Of a DNA stretch of 64,000 bases, positions 48,184 to 56,247 are shown piece by piece. The stretch's first letter is position 1, and the number at the start of each line of letters is the position of its first letter. The translations under genes were made by a program, and so were the position numbers. The notes beneath the pieces were generated by a model, which was not told the DNA's origin, did not search any database, and worked only from the letters and a program-made list of their open reading frames with translations. This stretch comes from Kitasatospora cinereorecta (GTDB lineage Bacteria > Actinomycetota > Actinomycetes > Streptomycetales > Streptomycetaceae): positions 1,486,969 to 1,550,968 of the forward strand of contig NZ_JAMZDX010000001.1 of NCBI RefSeq assembly GCF_024172095.1. Direction: 5' to 3'.

Positions 48184-48224
48184 GTTGACGGTGCGTTGAT
48201 CTTCCCGTTGATCTTCCATTGACG
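48184..48224 (+). promoter_or_regulatory. Putative SARP operator upstream of the precursor peptide
   Basis: Four tandem heptamers: GTTGACG (48184), GTTGATC (48195), GTTGATC (48207) and ATTGACG (48218), spaced 11, 12 and 11 bp. The arrangement fits SARP binding sites. It lies 70-110 bases upstream of the precursor start and ~130 upstream of the SARP start on the other strand. Confidence 0.7.
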
Positions 48225-48293
48225 GCCGTCCGCGAGTCTTCCCCTCGGGCGGCCGATCCGGGTCGCCCGACTCCGAGAGAGAGGGAGACCGTC

Positions 48294-48479
48294 ATGGCTC
48301 CTGGCCAGAAGCTGGACCTCGACGTGACCGACGTGACGCCGATGACCTGGAACGACCTGTCGGGCGACCTGTCCGCGGCGGGCAGCTGCGGCAGCGGTGG
48401 CGGCGGCGGCTCCAGCTGCTCCGGCTGCACCACCTGCTGCACGCACTGCGGCGACGGCAACTGCGGCTGCTGCATCTGA
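48294..48479 (+). CDS. RiPP precursor peptide, linear azol(in)e type
   Basis: A 61-aa peptide from ATG 48294 with gagagggaga upstream. The leader (about 1-30) is acidic: LDLDVTDVTPMTWNDLSGDL. The core (about 31-61) starts SCGSGGGGGSSCSGC and then TTCCTHCGDGNCGCCI, with 9 Cys, 5 Ser, 3 Thr and many Gly. This resembles microcin B17 and other azole-rich peptides, where Cys, Ser and Thr become thiazol(in)es and oxazol(in)es. The cleavage site may be near AAG/S. Compared with thiopeptide precursors the composition is partly similar, but no Ser/Thr dehydratase is present in the cluster. The next gene encodes the YcaO enzyme. Confidence 0.88.
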   Translation: MAPGQKLDLDVTDVTPMTWNDLSGDLSAAGSCGSGGGGGSSCSGCTTCCTHCGDGNCGCCI

Positions 48480-48616
48480 CGCTGATGCCCCGGCTCGCCG
48501 AACGGCGCTGACGCCCCGGCCCGCCGAAAGGCGCTGACGTCAGATCCGGCGGGGCGTTGCGGCCGACCTTGCGCCGCACCGCCCCGCCACCCGCGACGGA
48601 CAAGTGAGGCCCCGCC

Positions 48617-49930
48617 ATGCCCTCGGTGGCAGACGATCAGATCAAGAGACTCGACGAGCTGGTGTCCCCGTACGGTGTCGTGTCCGGCACCCGGGCGTAC
48701 CGCTCGGAGGGCTGGACCGCCCGGATGCACGGCTTCCACGCCGAGGGCGGCAGCGGACGTCCCGGCTTCGGCGCCGACCGCTTCTCCAGCAACGGCAGCG
48801 GACGCTCCTGGGGTGACCCCGAGCGGGCCCGGCTGGTGGCGGTCGCCGAGGCGGCGGAGCGCTACTCGGCGTACGAGCCGCCCACCGCCGAGCACCGCTG
48901 GGCCGCCGTCGACGAGCTCGACGGGCACGACGGGCTCGACGGGCCGGTCCTCGACCTCGCCCGGCTTCCGCGCTGCTCGGCCACCGAACTGGCCGACCCC
49001 GCCTGCCCGATCGCGCCGCTCGACCCCTCCGCACCGATCCGCTGGGTCCAGGGCATGGAGCTGGTGACCGGAGAACGGACCTGGCTGCCCTCGGTGATGG
49101 CGACCTACCGGCTGCATCCGCACGTACCCGCCGAGCGGTTCTGGTACCGGCTGTCCACCGGCTTCGCGGTCCACAGCGACCCGGCCGAGGCGCTGCTGCG
49201 CGCCGCCCTGGAGGTGGTCGAGCGGGACGCGATCGCGCTCACCTGGCTGCAGCGGATGCCGCTGCCACCCCTGCCCGAGGGGGTGGGCACGCCCGTGCTG
49301 GACGAGCTGCTCGCCGCCTCGCGCCGCCACTTCCTGAAGACCCTGCTCTTCGACGCGACGACCGATGTCGGCGTGCCGACCGTCTACTGCCTCCAGGTCT
49401 CCGAACACGACCGGACCATCCGCCACGTGGTGGGCTGCGCCGCCGACCGTACGCTGCCGGCGGCGGCCGAGAAGGCGCTGGCCGAGGCGCTCGGCATCCG
49501 GGGCCTGCTGTACGACGGCACGGCGGCGCCGGACTCGTACGCCGAGTTCACCTCGATCACCGACGGCGCCCGCTACATGGCCGCGCCGCAGCGCGCCGAC
49601 GCCTTCGCCTTCCTGCACGCCGCCGCCGCGGGCCGGCCGCGCGCCGAGGCGCCCGAACTCCCCGCCGACCCGCGCGCCGCGCTCGCCGTCCTGCTCGACC
49701 GCTTCGCGGCGCTCGACATGCGGGCGTACGCCGTCGACCGGACCCACTGCGAGCTGAGCGCCGTCGGCCTGAGCGCCTTCAACGTCGTCGTGCCGGACCT
49801 GCAGCCGATGACGCTGACCCCGCTCGCCCAGTTCCGCGCCCACCCCCGCCTGTTCGCCGCCCCGGCCGCGATGGGGTTCACCGTCCACTCCGAGGAGGAG
49901 CTCAACCCATGGCCGCAACCGTTCGCCTGA
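48617..49930 (+). CDS. YcaO cyclodehydratase, azoline-forming type (PxPxP end)
   Basis: A 437-aa ATP-dependent enzyme. The YcaO ATP site is visible as SSNGSGRSWGDPERARLVAV, AEAAERYSAYEP and ALEVVERDAIALTW. The C-terminus NPWPQPFA contains PxPxP, the hallmark of azoline-forming YcaOs (as in McbD-type enzymes). It should activate amide oxygens of the precursor and cyclise Cys/Ser/Thr side chains with a ThiF-like partner. Start ATG 48617. The stop overlaps the next gene by 22 bases. The precursor gene lies 137 bases upstream. Confidence 0.92.
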   Translation: MPSVADDQIKRLDELVSPYGVVSGTRAYRSEGWTARMHGFHAEGGSGRPGFGADRFSSNGSGRSWGDPERARLVAVAEAAERYSAYEPPTAEHRWAAVDELDGHDGLDGPVLDLARLPRCSATELADPACPIAPLDPSAPIRWVQGMELVTGERTWLPSVMATYRLHPHVPAERFWYRLSTGFAVHSDPAEALLRAALEVVERDAIALTWLQRMPLPPLPEGVGTPVLDELLAASRRHFLKTLLFDATTDVGVPTVYCLQVSEHDRTIRHVVGCAADRTLPAAAEKALAEALGIRGLLYDGTAAPDSYAEFTSITDGARYMAAPQRADAFAFLHAAAAGRPRAEAPELPADPRAALAVLLDRFAALDMRAYAVDRTHCELSAVGLSAFNVVVPDLQPMTLTPLAQFRAHPRLFAAPAAMGFTVHSEEELNPWPQPFA

Positions 49931-50622
49931 CCGGCGGTCCGCTGCTGGTCGCCGGCGTCGGAGGCTTCGGGGAGCAGGTGGCGCACCTGCTGTCCACCGG
50001 CGGCCTCGACGCCCAGCCGATCCCACCGGACAGCCTGGCGGACGCCTTCGCCGGCCGACCCGCCGCAGTCGTCCTGGCCGCCCAGCACCCGATGCCCGAC
50101 CTCTGCGCCCGCGCCGACACGCTGGCCTGGCGGCACCGGGTGCCGTGGCTGCCCGTGATCACCGAGGACCTGGTGCTGCGCGTCGGCCCCTGGGTGGTGC
50201 CCGGCCAGGGCCCGTGCTTCGGCTGCTACCAGGCGCGCCGGATCCAGCACGACGACCAGGCCGCGCTCACCGGCGCCCTCCGGCACGCCCAGGAGACGGC
50301 GGAGGGGAGCGGGCCGCGCGGCTTCCTGCCGCAGCACGCCCGCACCGCCGCCGGCCTGCTGCACGCCCTCCTCGGCGGCCCGGACGGCGTGACCGCCCGG
50401 CCCGGGGCCGTCACCTCCGTCAGCCTGCGGTACGGCGACATCGACACCCACCCGGTGCTGCGCTGCCACGGCTGCCCGCGCTGCGCACCCGAGAGCGTTC
50501 CCGGCGTGGACCGCACCGGCGTGCTCGCCGGGCTGGCCGGACCGGCCCTGTGGGCGGCGCGAGCCATTGAGAGCGCCACAACCGAGAGCGCCAGGACGAC
50601 GCACCAGGGAGTTCCCGCATGA
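49909..50622 (+). CDS. ThiF/ocin-type E1-like partner protein with Zn-type cysteines
   Basis: A 237-aa protein. Begins with a Rossmann-like LLVAGVGGFGEQVAHLLSTG, then VPWLPVITEDLVLRVGPWVV, PGQGPCFGCYQARRIQHD and CHGCPRCAP: CxxC plus CxxCxxC, matching the structural zinc site of the TOMM E1-like (ocin-ThiF) family. Such proteins pair with YcaO for azoline formation. No RRE is obvious here; it is found in the next protein. ATG 49909 has cgaggaggag 8 bases upstream and overlaps the YcaO stop. It ends in ATGA overlap with the next gene. Confidence 0.82.
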   Translation: MAATVRLTGGPLLVAGVGGFGEQVAHLLSTGGLDAQPIPPDSLADAFAGRPAAVVLAAQHPMPDLCARADTLAWRHRVPWLPVITEDLVLRVGPWVVPGQGPCFGCYQARRIQHDDQAALTGALRHAQETAEGSGPRGFLPQHARTAAGLLHALLGGPDGVTARPGAVTSVSLRYGDIDTHPVLRCHGCPRCAPESVPGVDRTGVLAGLAGPALWAARAIESATTESARTTHQGVPA

Positions 50623-52343
50623 GGACGGACACGGACCGCGAGAACACGGACCGCGAGAACACGGCGCCGGCCGCGCACGGCCACGACTGCCGGCCCCGGC
50701 TGCGGCGCGGTATCGCGGTCACCCCGCTGCCCGCCGGCCTGGTGGTCGAGGCCGTCGGCCGTCGCCACCTGTTCCGGGGCGAGGCGGCCACCGCCACCCT
50801 GCCCCGGCTGTTCGCGCTGCTCGACGGCACCCGGGACGCCGCCGCGCTCGCGGCGGAACTCGGCCACGAGGTCGCCGCGATCGAACCCGTCCTGGCCGCG
50901 GTCGAGGCCCGCGCCCTGCTCGAACCCACCTGCCCCGCGACCGCCGCGGCCCCGGTCGCCGGCGCGCCGCAGGCGGCGGACGCGGTGGCCGAGTTCCTGG
51001 CGCGCACCGGTCCGGTGGCCGCCGTCGAGGGCGGTTCGGTGACCGCGCTGGCCCGCCTGGCGGCGAGTACGGTCGCCGTGGCCGGCCCGCCCGCAGTGAC
51101 CGAGCGGATCGCCGAGGACCTGCGGGCCTGCGGGGTGGGCCGGGTCACGGCCGTGGAGCCCGGCGATGCCGCTCCGGACGGCCCGGTGGACCTGCTGGTG
51201 GTCTGCGACGACGATCCGCGGCTGCTCGCCGCGGCGGTCCGCCACGGCGCGGCCGGCGGCTTCGAGGTCCTGCGCTACGCCGTCCGGGACGCGGCGCACA
51301 CCGCCGACGCGACCGGCGCGATCGAGATCGGTCCCCGGTTCCGGCCCGGCCACACCGCCTGCGCCGACTGCCTCCGGACCGGCCGCGCACGGGAGTTCCC
51401 GGCCGACCGGGTGCCGTCCGTGCTGTCGCCCGCGGTCGTCGACCTGGCGGCCGGCCTGGTCGCGGACCAGGTCACCGCGGTGCTCGCCGGCACCGCCGTA
51501 CCGCTGCCGCGCCGCGAGCTGCGCCGCCTCTCCCTGCCGGACTTCTCCACCCGCTACCTGGCGGTCGTCCCGGAGCCGGGCTGCCTCGAGTGCGGACCGA
51601 TCGGCGACGGTCCCGAGCAGGAGGCGGACACCGTCGAGTGGCTGCTGCAGGCGAGCCCGCCGGAGCGGTACGCCGCCGGTGCGGGCGTCGCGCCGTTCGA
51701 GCCGCTCCCCGTGCTCGACCTGCCGGCCAGTCCGCGACGGCCGCTGACCGCCCCGGCGCCGGCGGACTGCACGCCGGGCGTGCCGGACGAACGGGCGCTC
51801 GCCGTGCTGCTCTCGCGCACCGCCGGCCCGCGGGAGACGGCCTCCAGCGGGGGAGCGGCCGAGGACGGCGCGGGCATCCGGCGGCGCTGGGCGCCCAGCG
51901 GCGGCAACCTCGGCTCGGTGCAGCTCTTCCTGCTCACCGAGGACGACTGGCCGGGGCTGCCCGGCACCGTGTTCCGGTACGACGCCGAGGCCGGCGAACT
52001 GGTCGCGGCGCGCGCCGACGCACCGCCGTTGAGCGCGCTGCTGGCGGGCACGGCGCTGGCCGGGCGGCCGGTCCGGGCGGCCCTGGTGTTCACCGGCGCG
52101 CTGCACCGGCTGTGGGGCAAGTACCACCAGTTCTCGCCCCGCCTGACCCACCTCGACACCGGCTGCGCGATGGCACAGGCCGCGCTGGTCGCAGGCGAGT
52201 TGGGCCTGCGCGCCGAGCTGGCCGCCGGTGACGTCGGCGCCCTCGCCGAGCACCTGGAACTGAACCCGGTCGACCAGCTGGTGACGGGGATCGTCGGAAT
52301 CTACGGGAAGGACCACGCGGATGCCGCTCGTCGACCAGCGTGA
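50619..52343 (+). CDS. RRE-ThiF-like protein fused to a SagB-type dehydrogenase domain
   Basis: A 574-aa fusion. About 28-105 is a PqqD-like RRE for leader binding (AVTPLPAGLVVEAVGRRHLF, LFALLDGTRDAAALAAELGH). About 120-350 is a degenerate ThiF-like domain with two CxxC (HTACADCLRTG and PGCLECGP). After a Pro-rich linker, about 420-565 resembles SagB-type nitroreductases (RRRWAPSGGNLGSVQLFLLT, RLWGKYHQFSPRLTHLDTGC). The protein could hold the precursor, help cyclodehydration and oxidise azolines to azoles with FMN. Such a C-B fusion is unusual. It overlaps both neighbours. Confidence 0.8.
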   Translation: MRTDTDRENTDRENTAPAAHGHDCRPRLRRGIAVTPLPAGLVVEAVGRRHLFRGEAATATLPRLFALLDGTRDAAALAAELGHEVAAIEPVLAAVEARALLEPTCPATAAAPVAGAPQAADAVAEFLARTGPVAAVEGGSVTALARLAASTVAVAGPPAVTERIAEDLRACGVGRVTAVEPGDAAPDGPVDLLVVCDDDPRLLAAAVRHGAAGGFEVLRYAVRDAAHTADATGAIEIGPRFRPGHTACADCLRTGRAREFPADRVPSVLSPAVVDLAAGLVADQVTAVLAGTAVPLPRRELRRLSLPDFSTRYLAVVPEPGCLECGPIGDGPEQEADTVEWLLQASPPERYAAGAGVAPFEPLPVLDLPASPRRPLTAPAPADCTPGVPDERALAVLLSRTAGPRETASSGGAAEDGAGIRRRWAPSGGNLGSVQLFLLTEDDWPGLPGTVFRYDAEAGELVAARADAPPLSALLAGTALAGRPVRAALVFTGALHRLWGKYHQFSPRLTHLDTGCAMAQAALVAGELGLRAELAAGDVGALAEHLELNPVDQLVTGIVGIYGKDHADAARRPA

Positions 52344-53007
52344 GGTGATGACCGCGTTCGCGGACCGGCTCGCCGCCCGCCGCGCGGAGCTGTCCGCCGG
52401 CCCGGTCGGGGTCGCTCCGGCACAGGAGGCCCGCGCGGCCTCCGCGAGGACGGTCTGGGAGGTGCTGGAGGCCCGCCGCTCGGTCCGGTCGTTCGACGCC
52501 CGACCGGTGGCGGCCGCCGAGCTGTCCGCCGTCCTCGCCCGGGCGCTGACGGACCATCGCGCGCAGTGGCCCGATCGGCCGGCCGACCTCACCGTCCTGC
52601 TGGCGGCGTACCGGGTGGAGGGTCTGGCCGCCGGCTGGTACGCGGTCGGGCCGGACGGCGGCTTCGGCGCGGTGACCGGCGCCCCGGACCTCCCGGACCC
52701 CGTGGAGGTGTACGACGGCGCCCCCGCCGTGCTGGTGGTCGGCGGCGACCTGGCGGCCGCCGTCCGGCGGGCCGACCAGGCGGGCTATACCGACCTGCTG
52801 GTCCGGGCCGGGATGCTCGCCCACGGCTGCTGGCTGACGGCGATCGCCGCCGGGCTCGGCGGCTGCCTGCGCGGCCGCGCCCAGGGGCCGGCCACGGCCG
52901 CCCTCCACGCGGCGCAGCCGGGGGGACGGCACCTGCTCAGCCTGACCTTGGGCCACCCCGTGCCCGTAACCGGCGGCCCTGGTGACGGAACGGCGGCGGC
53001 CCGGTGA
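52321..53007 (+). CDS. Nitroreductase-family protein, second azoline dehydrogenase candidate
   Basis: A 228-aa FMN-type nitroreductase: VWEVLEARRSVRSFDARPVA at about 44-63 (the RRSxRxF FMN motif), LTVLLAAYRVEGLAAGWYAV, and MLAHGCWLTAIAAGLGGCLR near the C-terminal part. Together with the SagB-like domain of the preceding protein this makes two dehydrogenase domains, which may form the active dimer or act on different rings. ATG 52321 lies inside the end of the previous gene (23-base overlap), and the stop overlaps the next GTG. Confidence 0.85.
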   Translation: MPLVDQREVMTAFADRLAARRAELSAGPVGVAPAQEARAASARTVWEVLEARRSVRSFDARPVAAAELSAVLARALTDHRAQWPDRPADLTVLLAAYRVEGLAAGWYAVGPDGGFGAVTGAPDLPDPVEVYDGAPAVLVVGGDLAAAVRRADQAGYTDLLVRAGMLAHGCWLTAIAAGLGGCLRGRAQGPATAALHAAQPGGRHLLSLTLGHPVPVTGGPGDGTAAAR

Positions 53008-54209
53008 GCGCCGCCGGTACCGCCACAGCCCGCACCGCACCCGACCGTCGGGCCGCCGCCGGGGACGGTACGAAGACGTACTTCGCCGGGACGCACCGGG
53101 CCTGCCCGCCGGCGCGGACCTGGGAGCGGCTGGCCCCGCTGCTCCCGGCCGTCGGCGTCACCCGGATCGCGGACCTGACCTGGCTGGACGACATCGGCAT
53201 TTCCGTCCAGCAGGCCGTCGCCCCGGCCGGGCGCTACCTCTCGGTGTACCAGGGCAAGGGGCTCGACCCGGTGTCGGCCAAGGTGTCCGCCGCGATGGAG
53301 GCGCTCGAGCGGTGGCACGGCGAACACCTGGACACCCGGCCCGACCGGGTCGCCACCGTCGCGCAGGTCGAGCCGACGCTGGGCTACCTGGTCGGCGAAC
53401 TCGCCCTCCGCGACCGCCACTGCCTCAACCCGGCGACCCGGCTGGCCTGGCGCGCCGCCGAACGCCTGGACGGCGGCGGCGACTCGCTCGTCCCGCTGGA
53501 CCTGCTGAGCCTGGACCGCCGGGTCCGACCGCGCTGGCGCCCGCCGCTGTTCGCCGCCACCAGCAACGGCCTGGCCGGCGGCAACACCCGCGACGAGGCC
53601 GTTGCGCACGGCCTCTACGAGGTGATCGAGCGGGACGCGATCCACCGGGCGATGGCGACCGGTCCGGCGCGCCTGATCGACGCCGACGACGTACCCGGAC
53701 CGGCGGGCGAACTCGTCGAGCGGTACCGGGCGGCCGGCGTCCAGGTCGGGATCGGCCTGCTCGCCACGCCGCTGGAGGTGCCGTGCTTCGGCGTGGCGAT
53801 CCGCAGCGCGGGCTTCCCCGTGCCGCTGTACGGCTACGGCTGCCACCTGGACACCCAGGTCGCGCTCTGCCGGGCCCTCACCGAGGCGGCCCAGGTCCGG
53901 CTGTCGATCATCGCCGGCGCCCGGGACGACCTGGAGGACCGGACGTACCGGCGGCTGCGCCACGCCATCGCGGTCGACTCGTCGACACCGCCGCCGCCGC
54001 CCGAGCGGGGCGGCCCGGCGCCCCTGCCCTTCGACGCCGTCCCGTCCATGGTGCTGCCCGACCACCGTGCCGAGAACGCCCGGCTGGTCGAACGCGTCAC
54101 CGCCGTCACCGGCCGCAGCCCGCTGGTCGTCGACCACACCCGGGCCGACTTCGGCGTCCCGGTCGTCCACGTCGTCTGCCCCGGCATGACGATGCCCCGC
54201 ACCGTGTGA
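53004..54209 (+). CDS. YcaO protein of the TfuA-associated (thioamidation) type
   Basis: A 401-aa YcaO differing from the first. The beginning TYFAGTHRACPPARTWERLA, DLTWLDDIGISVQQAVAPAG and SVYQGKGLDPVSAKVSAAME is typical of YcaOs paired with TfuA. ATP-site elements are SAAMEALERWHGEH and HGLYEVIERDAIHRA. It ends TMPRTV without PxPxP. With TfuA such enzymes replace a backbone amide oxygen by sulfur (as in thioviridamide-type and some thiopeptide clusters). GTG 53004 overlaps the preceding stop (GTGA). tfuA follows 10 bases downstream. Confidence 0.9.
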   Translation: MSAAGTATARTAPDRRAAAGDGTKTYFAGTHRACPPARTWERLAPLLPAVGVTRIADLTWLDDIGISVQQAVAPAGRYLSVYQGKGLDPVSAKVSAAMEALERWHGEHLDTRPDRVATVAQVEPTLGYLVGELALRDRHCLNPATRLAWRAAERLDGGGDSLVPLDLLSLDRRVRPRWRPPLFAATSNGLAGGNTRDEAVAHGLYEVIERDAIHRAMATGPARLIDADDVPGPAGELVERYRAAGVQVGIGLLATPLEVPCFGVAIRSAGFPVPLYGYGCHLDTQVALCRALTEAAQVRLSIIAGARDDLEDRTYRRLRHAIAVDSSTPPPPPERGGPAPLPFDAVPSMVLPDHRAENARLVERVTAVTGRSPLVVDHTRADFGVPVVHVVCPGMTMPRTV

Positions 54210-54219
54210 GGCCCGCACC

Positions 54220-55620
54220 ATGACCAAGCGCTACCTCTTCCTCGGCCCCTCCGCCCCCGGGCTCACCCCGCCGCCCGGCATCACCCTGCTGCCCCCGATC
54301 GCCGCCGGCGACCTGCTGGCCCTGCCGCTGGCCGAGGGCGACACCGTCGGCATCGTCGACGGCTACTTCCACCACGTACGGGCGGTGCCGCACAAGGAGA
54401 TCCTCGCCGTCCTCGACCGCGGCGTCGCGGTGCTCGGCGCGGCCAGCATGGGCGCGCTGCGCGCCGCCGAACTCGACACCTTCGGCATGCACGGCATCGG
54501 CCGGATCTACCGGGACTACCGGGACGGGCGGATCGACGCCGACGACGAGGTGACCCTGCTGCACGGCCCGGCCGAGAGCGACTACCGCGCGATGTCCGAG
54601 CCGCTGGTCGTCGTCCGGGCCACGCTGTCCCGGGCGGTGCGCGACGGGGCGTGCGACGAGGGGACCGCGGAGCGGATCGTCGACGCCCTGCGGGCCCTCC
54701 CGTACCCGCGCCGCAGCTTCCGGCGCTTCGCCGAACTGGCCGACACCGTCGGCGTGGGGGCCGGAGAGCTGCGCGCGCTCGGCGAGCACTGCGCACGCCA
54801 CCGCGAGGACGTGAAGCGCGCCGACACCCTCGCCCTGGTCGAGCGGTTGGCCGCGGCCGAGGCGCCTGCCGTCACCCGGTGCCCGGTACCGCGGACCGTG
54901 TACCTGGCGGCCTGGGAGGACCGGGCCCGACGGCTGCCCGGAGACGGCGGCCCGGGGACGCTGGCCGCGCTCCGGCTGCTGCAAGTGCTCTCGGACGACC
55001 TCCCGGCGGCGCGCCGGAGCGTGGTGCTGGCGTCGATCGCCCGCGAGTGCGCCGACAGCTGCGGCCGACCGCCCACCGACGACGACGCCGTCATGGCGGT
55101 CGCCCACGGAGTCCACTGCGGGGTGTACCCCGACCCTGCCACCGGTCGGGAGAACGAATTCGCCTTCCTGCGACCGTGGTTGACCGAGCAGGAGGCGTCC
55201 GGCGGCAGCCTGCGCGACCGGCTGGAACTCTTCCTGTCCCGGAGCTTCGAGCTCGACCCCGGCGTCCCCGCGGACACGCTCCTGCTCGACGCGTTCGAGC
55301 ACACCCCGCTGCTCGCCCGCGCCCACGACGCGGCCGCCTCCTGCCTGCGCACGCACGAGGAACCGGCGCAGCAGCGGCCGGAGTTCGACCCCGTCCGGCT
55401 CTCCCGCGAGGAACTGGCCGAGCGCCTCACCGCACGGTGGGGCTGCCTGCCCGCCGAGGCGGACCTGCACGCGCTGGACCGCGGCTTCGAGTCGCTCGAC
55501 GCGGCCGTCGAGGCGGCCCGCCCGTACCACCGGCTGCTCGCGAACGGCTCCGCCGTGCGCGGCACGACCCCCCGTACTTCCGACCCCGAGCCGGACGGGA
55601 ACAGCCATGCGCGCCCTTGA
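54220..55620 (+). CDS. tfuA: TfuA-like protein, YcaO partner for thioamide formation
   Basis: A 466-aa protein. The TfuA core (about 1-210) reads YLFLGPSAPGLTPPPGITLL, VGIVDGYFHHVRAVPHKEIL, VLGAASMGALRAAELDTFGM and IYRDYRDGRIDADDEVTLLH. The C-terminal ~250 residues are a helical extension without a motif I know. In characterised systems TfuA is thought to recruit or deliver sulfur for the paired YcaO. It lies directly behind the YcaO of matching type. The stop overlaps the GNAT start by 14 bases, so all enzymes from 48617 to 56182 are nearly gap-free. Confidence 0.9.
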   Translation: MTKRYLFLGPSAPGLTPPPGITLLPPIAAGDLLALPLAEGDTVGIVDGYFHHVRAVPHKEILAVLDRGVAVLGAASMGALRAAELDTFGMHGIGRIYRDYRDGRIDADDEVTLLHGPAESDYRAMSEPLVVVRATLSRAVRDGACDEGTAERIVDALRALPYPRRSFRRFAELADTVGVGAGELRALGEHCARHREDVKRADTLALVERLAAAEAPAVTRCPVPRTVYLAAWEDRARRLPGDGGPGTLAALRLLQVLSDDLPAARRSVVLASIARECADSCGRPPTDDDAVMAVAHGVHCGVYPDPATGRENEFAFLRPWLTEQEASGGSLRDRLELFLSRSFELDPGVPADTLLLDAFEHTPLLARAHDAAASCLRTHEEPAQQRPEFDPVRLSREELAERLTARWGCLPAEADLHALDRGFESLDAAVEAARPYHRLLANGSAVRGTTPRTSDPEPDGNSHARP

Positions 55621-56182
55621 GACCTTCCCCGACATCCCCCGGGTCGACGGCGGCGTGGTCGTGCTGCGCGCGGCCTGCGACGCCGACGCCGCCGCGATGG
55701 CCGAGGGGCTGCGCGACCCCCGGGTGCAGCGCTACATCCCGGGCGCGCCGGCGGACGCGACCGAGCAGTCGCTCCGGCGGTACATCCGGGAAGGGGTGCC
55801 GGCCTACTGGGCCGGCGGCTCGGCCGCGGTGTTCGCCGTCGCCGACCCCGCCAGCGACGCGTTCCTCGGGATCGCCATGCTCACCCTTCCCCGGCAGCTC
55901 CCCGACATCGGCGAGGCGGTGCTGTGGCTGTCCCCGGCCGGGCGCGGCCTGCGCCGGGCCACCGCCGCGCTGCGCACGCTCTGCCGGTTCGGCTTCGAGG
56001 AGCTCCAGCTGGCCCGGATCGAGGCGTTCACCGCGGTCAGCAACCGGGCGATGCGCCTGGTCGGCTCCTACGCCGGCTTCTCCACCGAGGGGGTGGCGCG
56101 CGCCAGGCTGCTGGACCCGTCCACCGGCCGCCGGGAGGACGCGATCTTCGCCGGGATGCTGCCGGGCGACCTGCAGCCCTGA
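55607..56182 (+). CDS. GNAT acetyltransferase (RimJ/RimL-like) of the RiPP cluster
   Basis: A 191-aa acetyl-CoA-dependent N-acetyltransferase. GNAT elements are VVVLRAACDADAAAMAEGLR, IGEAVLWLSPAGRGLRRATA (acetyl-CoA loop region) and ARIEAFTAVSNRAMRLVGSY. N-acetylation of the peptide N-terminus is known in the LAP goadsporin, so tailoring of the mature peptide, or self-protection, is plausible; this is inference from context. ATG 55607 lies inside tfuA. The next gene starts 65 bases on. Confidence 0.85.
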   Translation: MRALETFPDIPRVDGGVVVLRAACDADAAAMAEGLRDPRVQRYIPGAPADATEQSLRRYIREGVPAYWAGGSAAVFAVADPASDAFLGIAMLTLPRQLPDIGEAVLWLSPAGRGLRRATAALRTLCRFGFEELQLARIEAFTAVSNRAMRLVGSYAGFSTEGVARARLLDPSTGRREDAIFAGMLPGDLQP

Positions 56183-56247
56183 GGCCCTGAGGCCCGACCC
56201 CGCGCCCGCACCGGCACCACCCACCACCGCACCGAGGACCGGACGAC

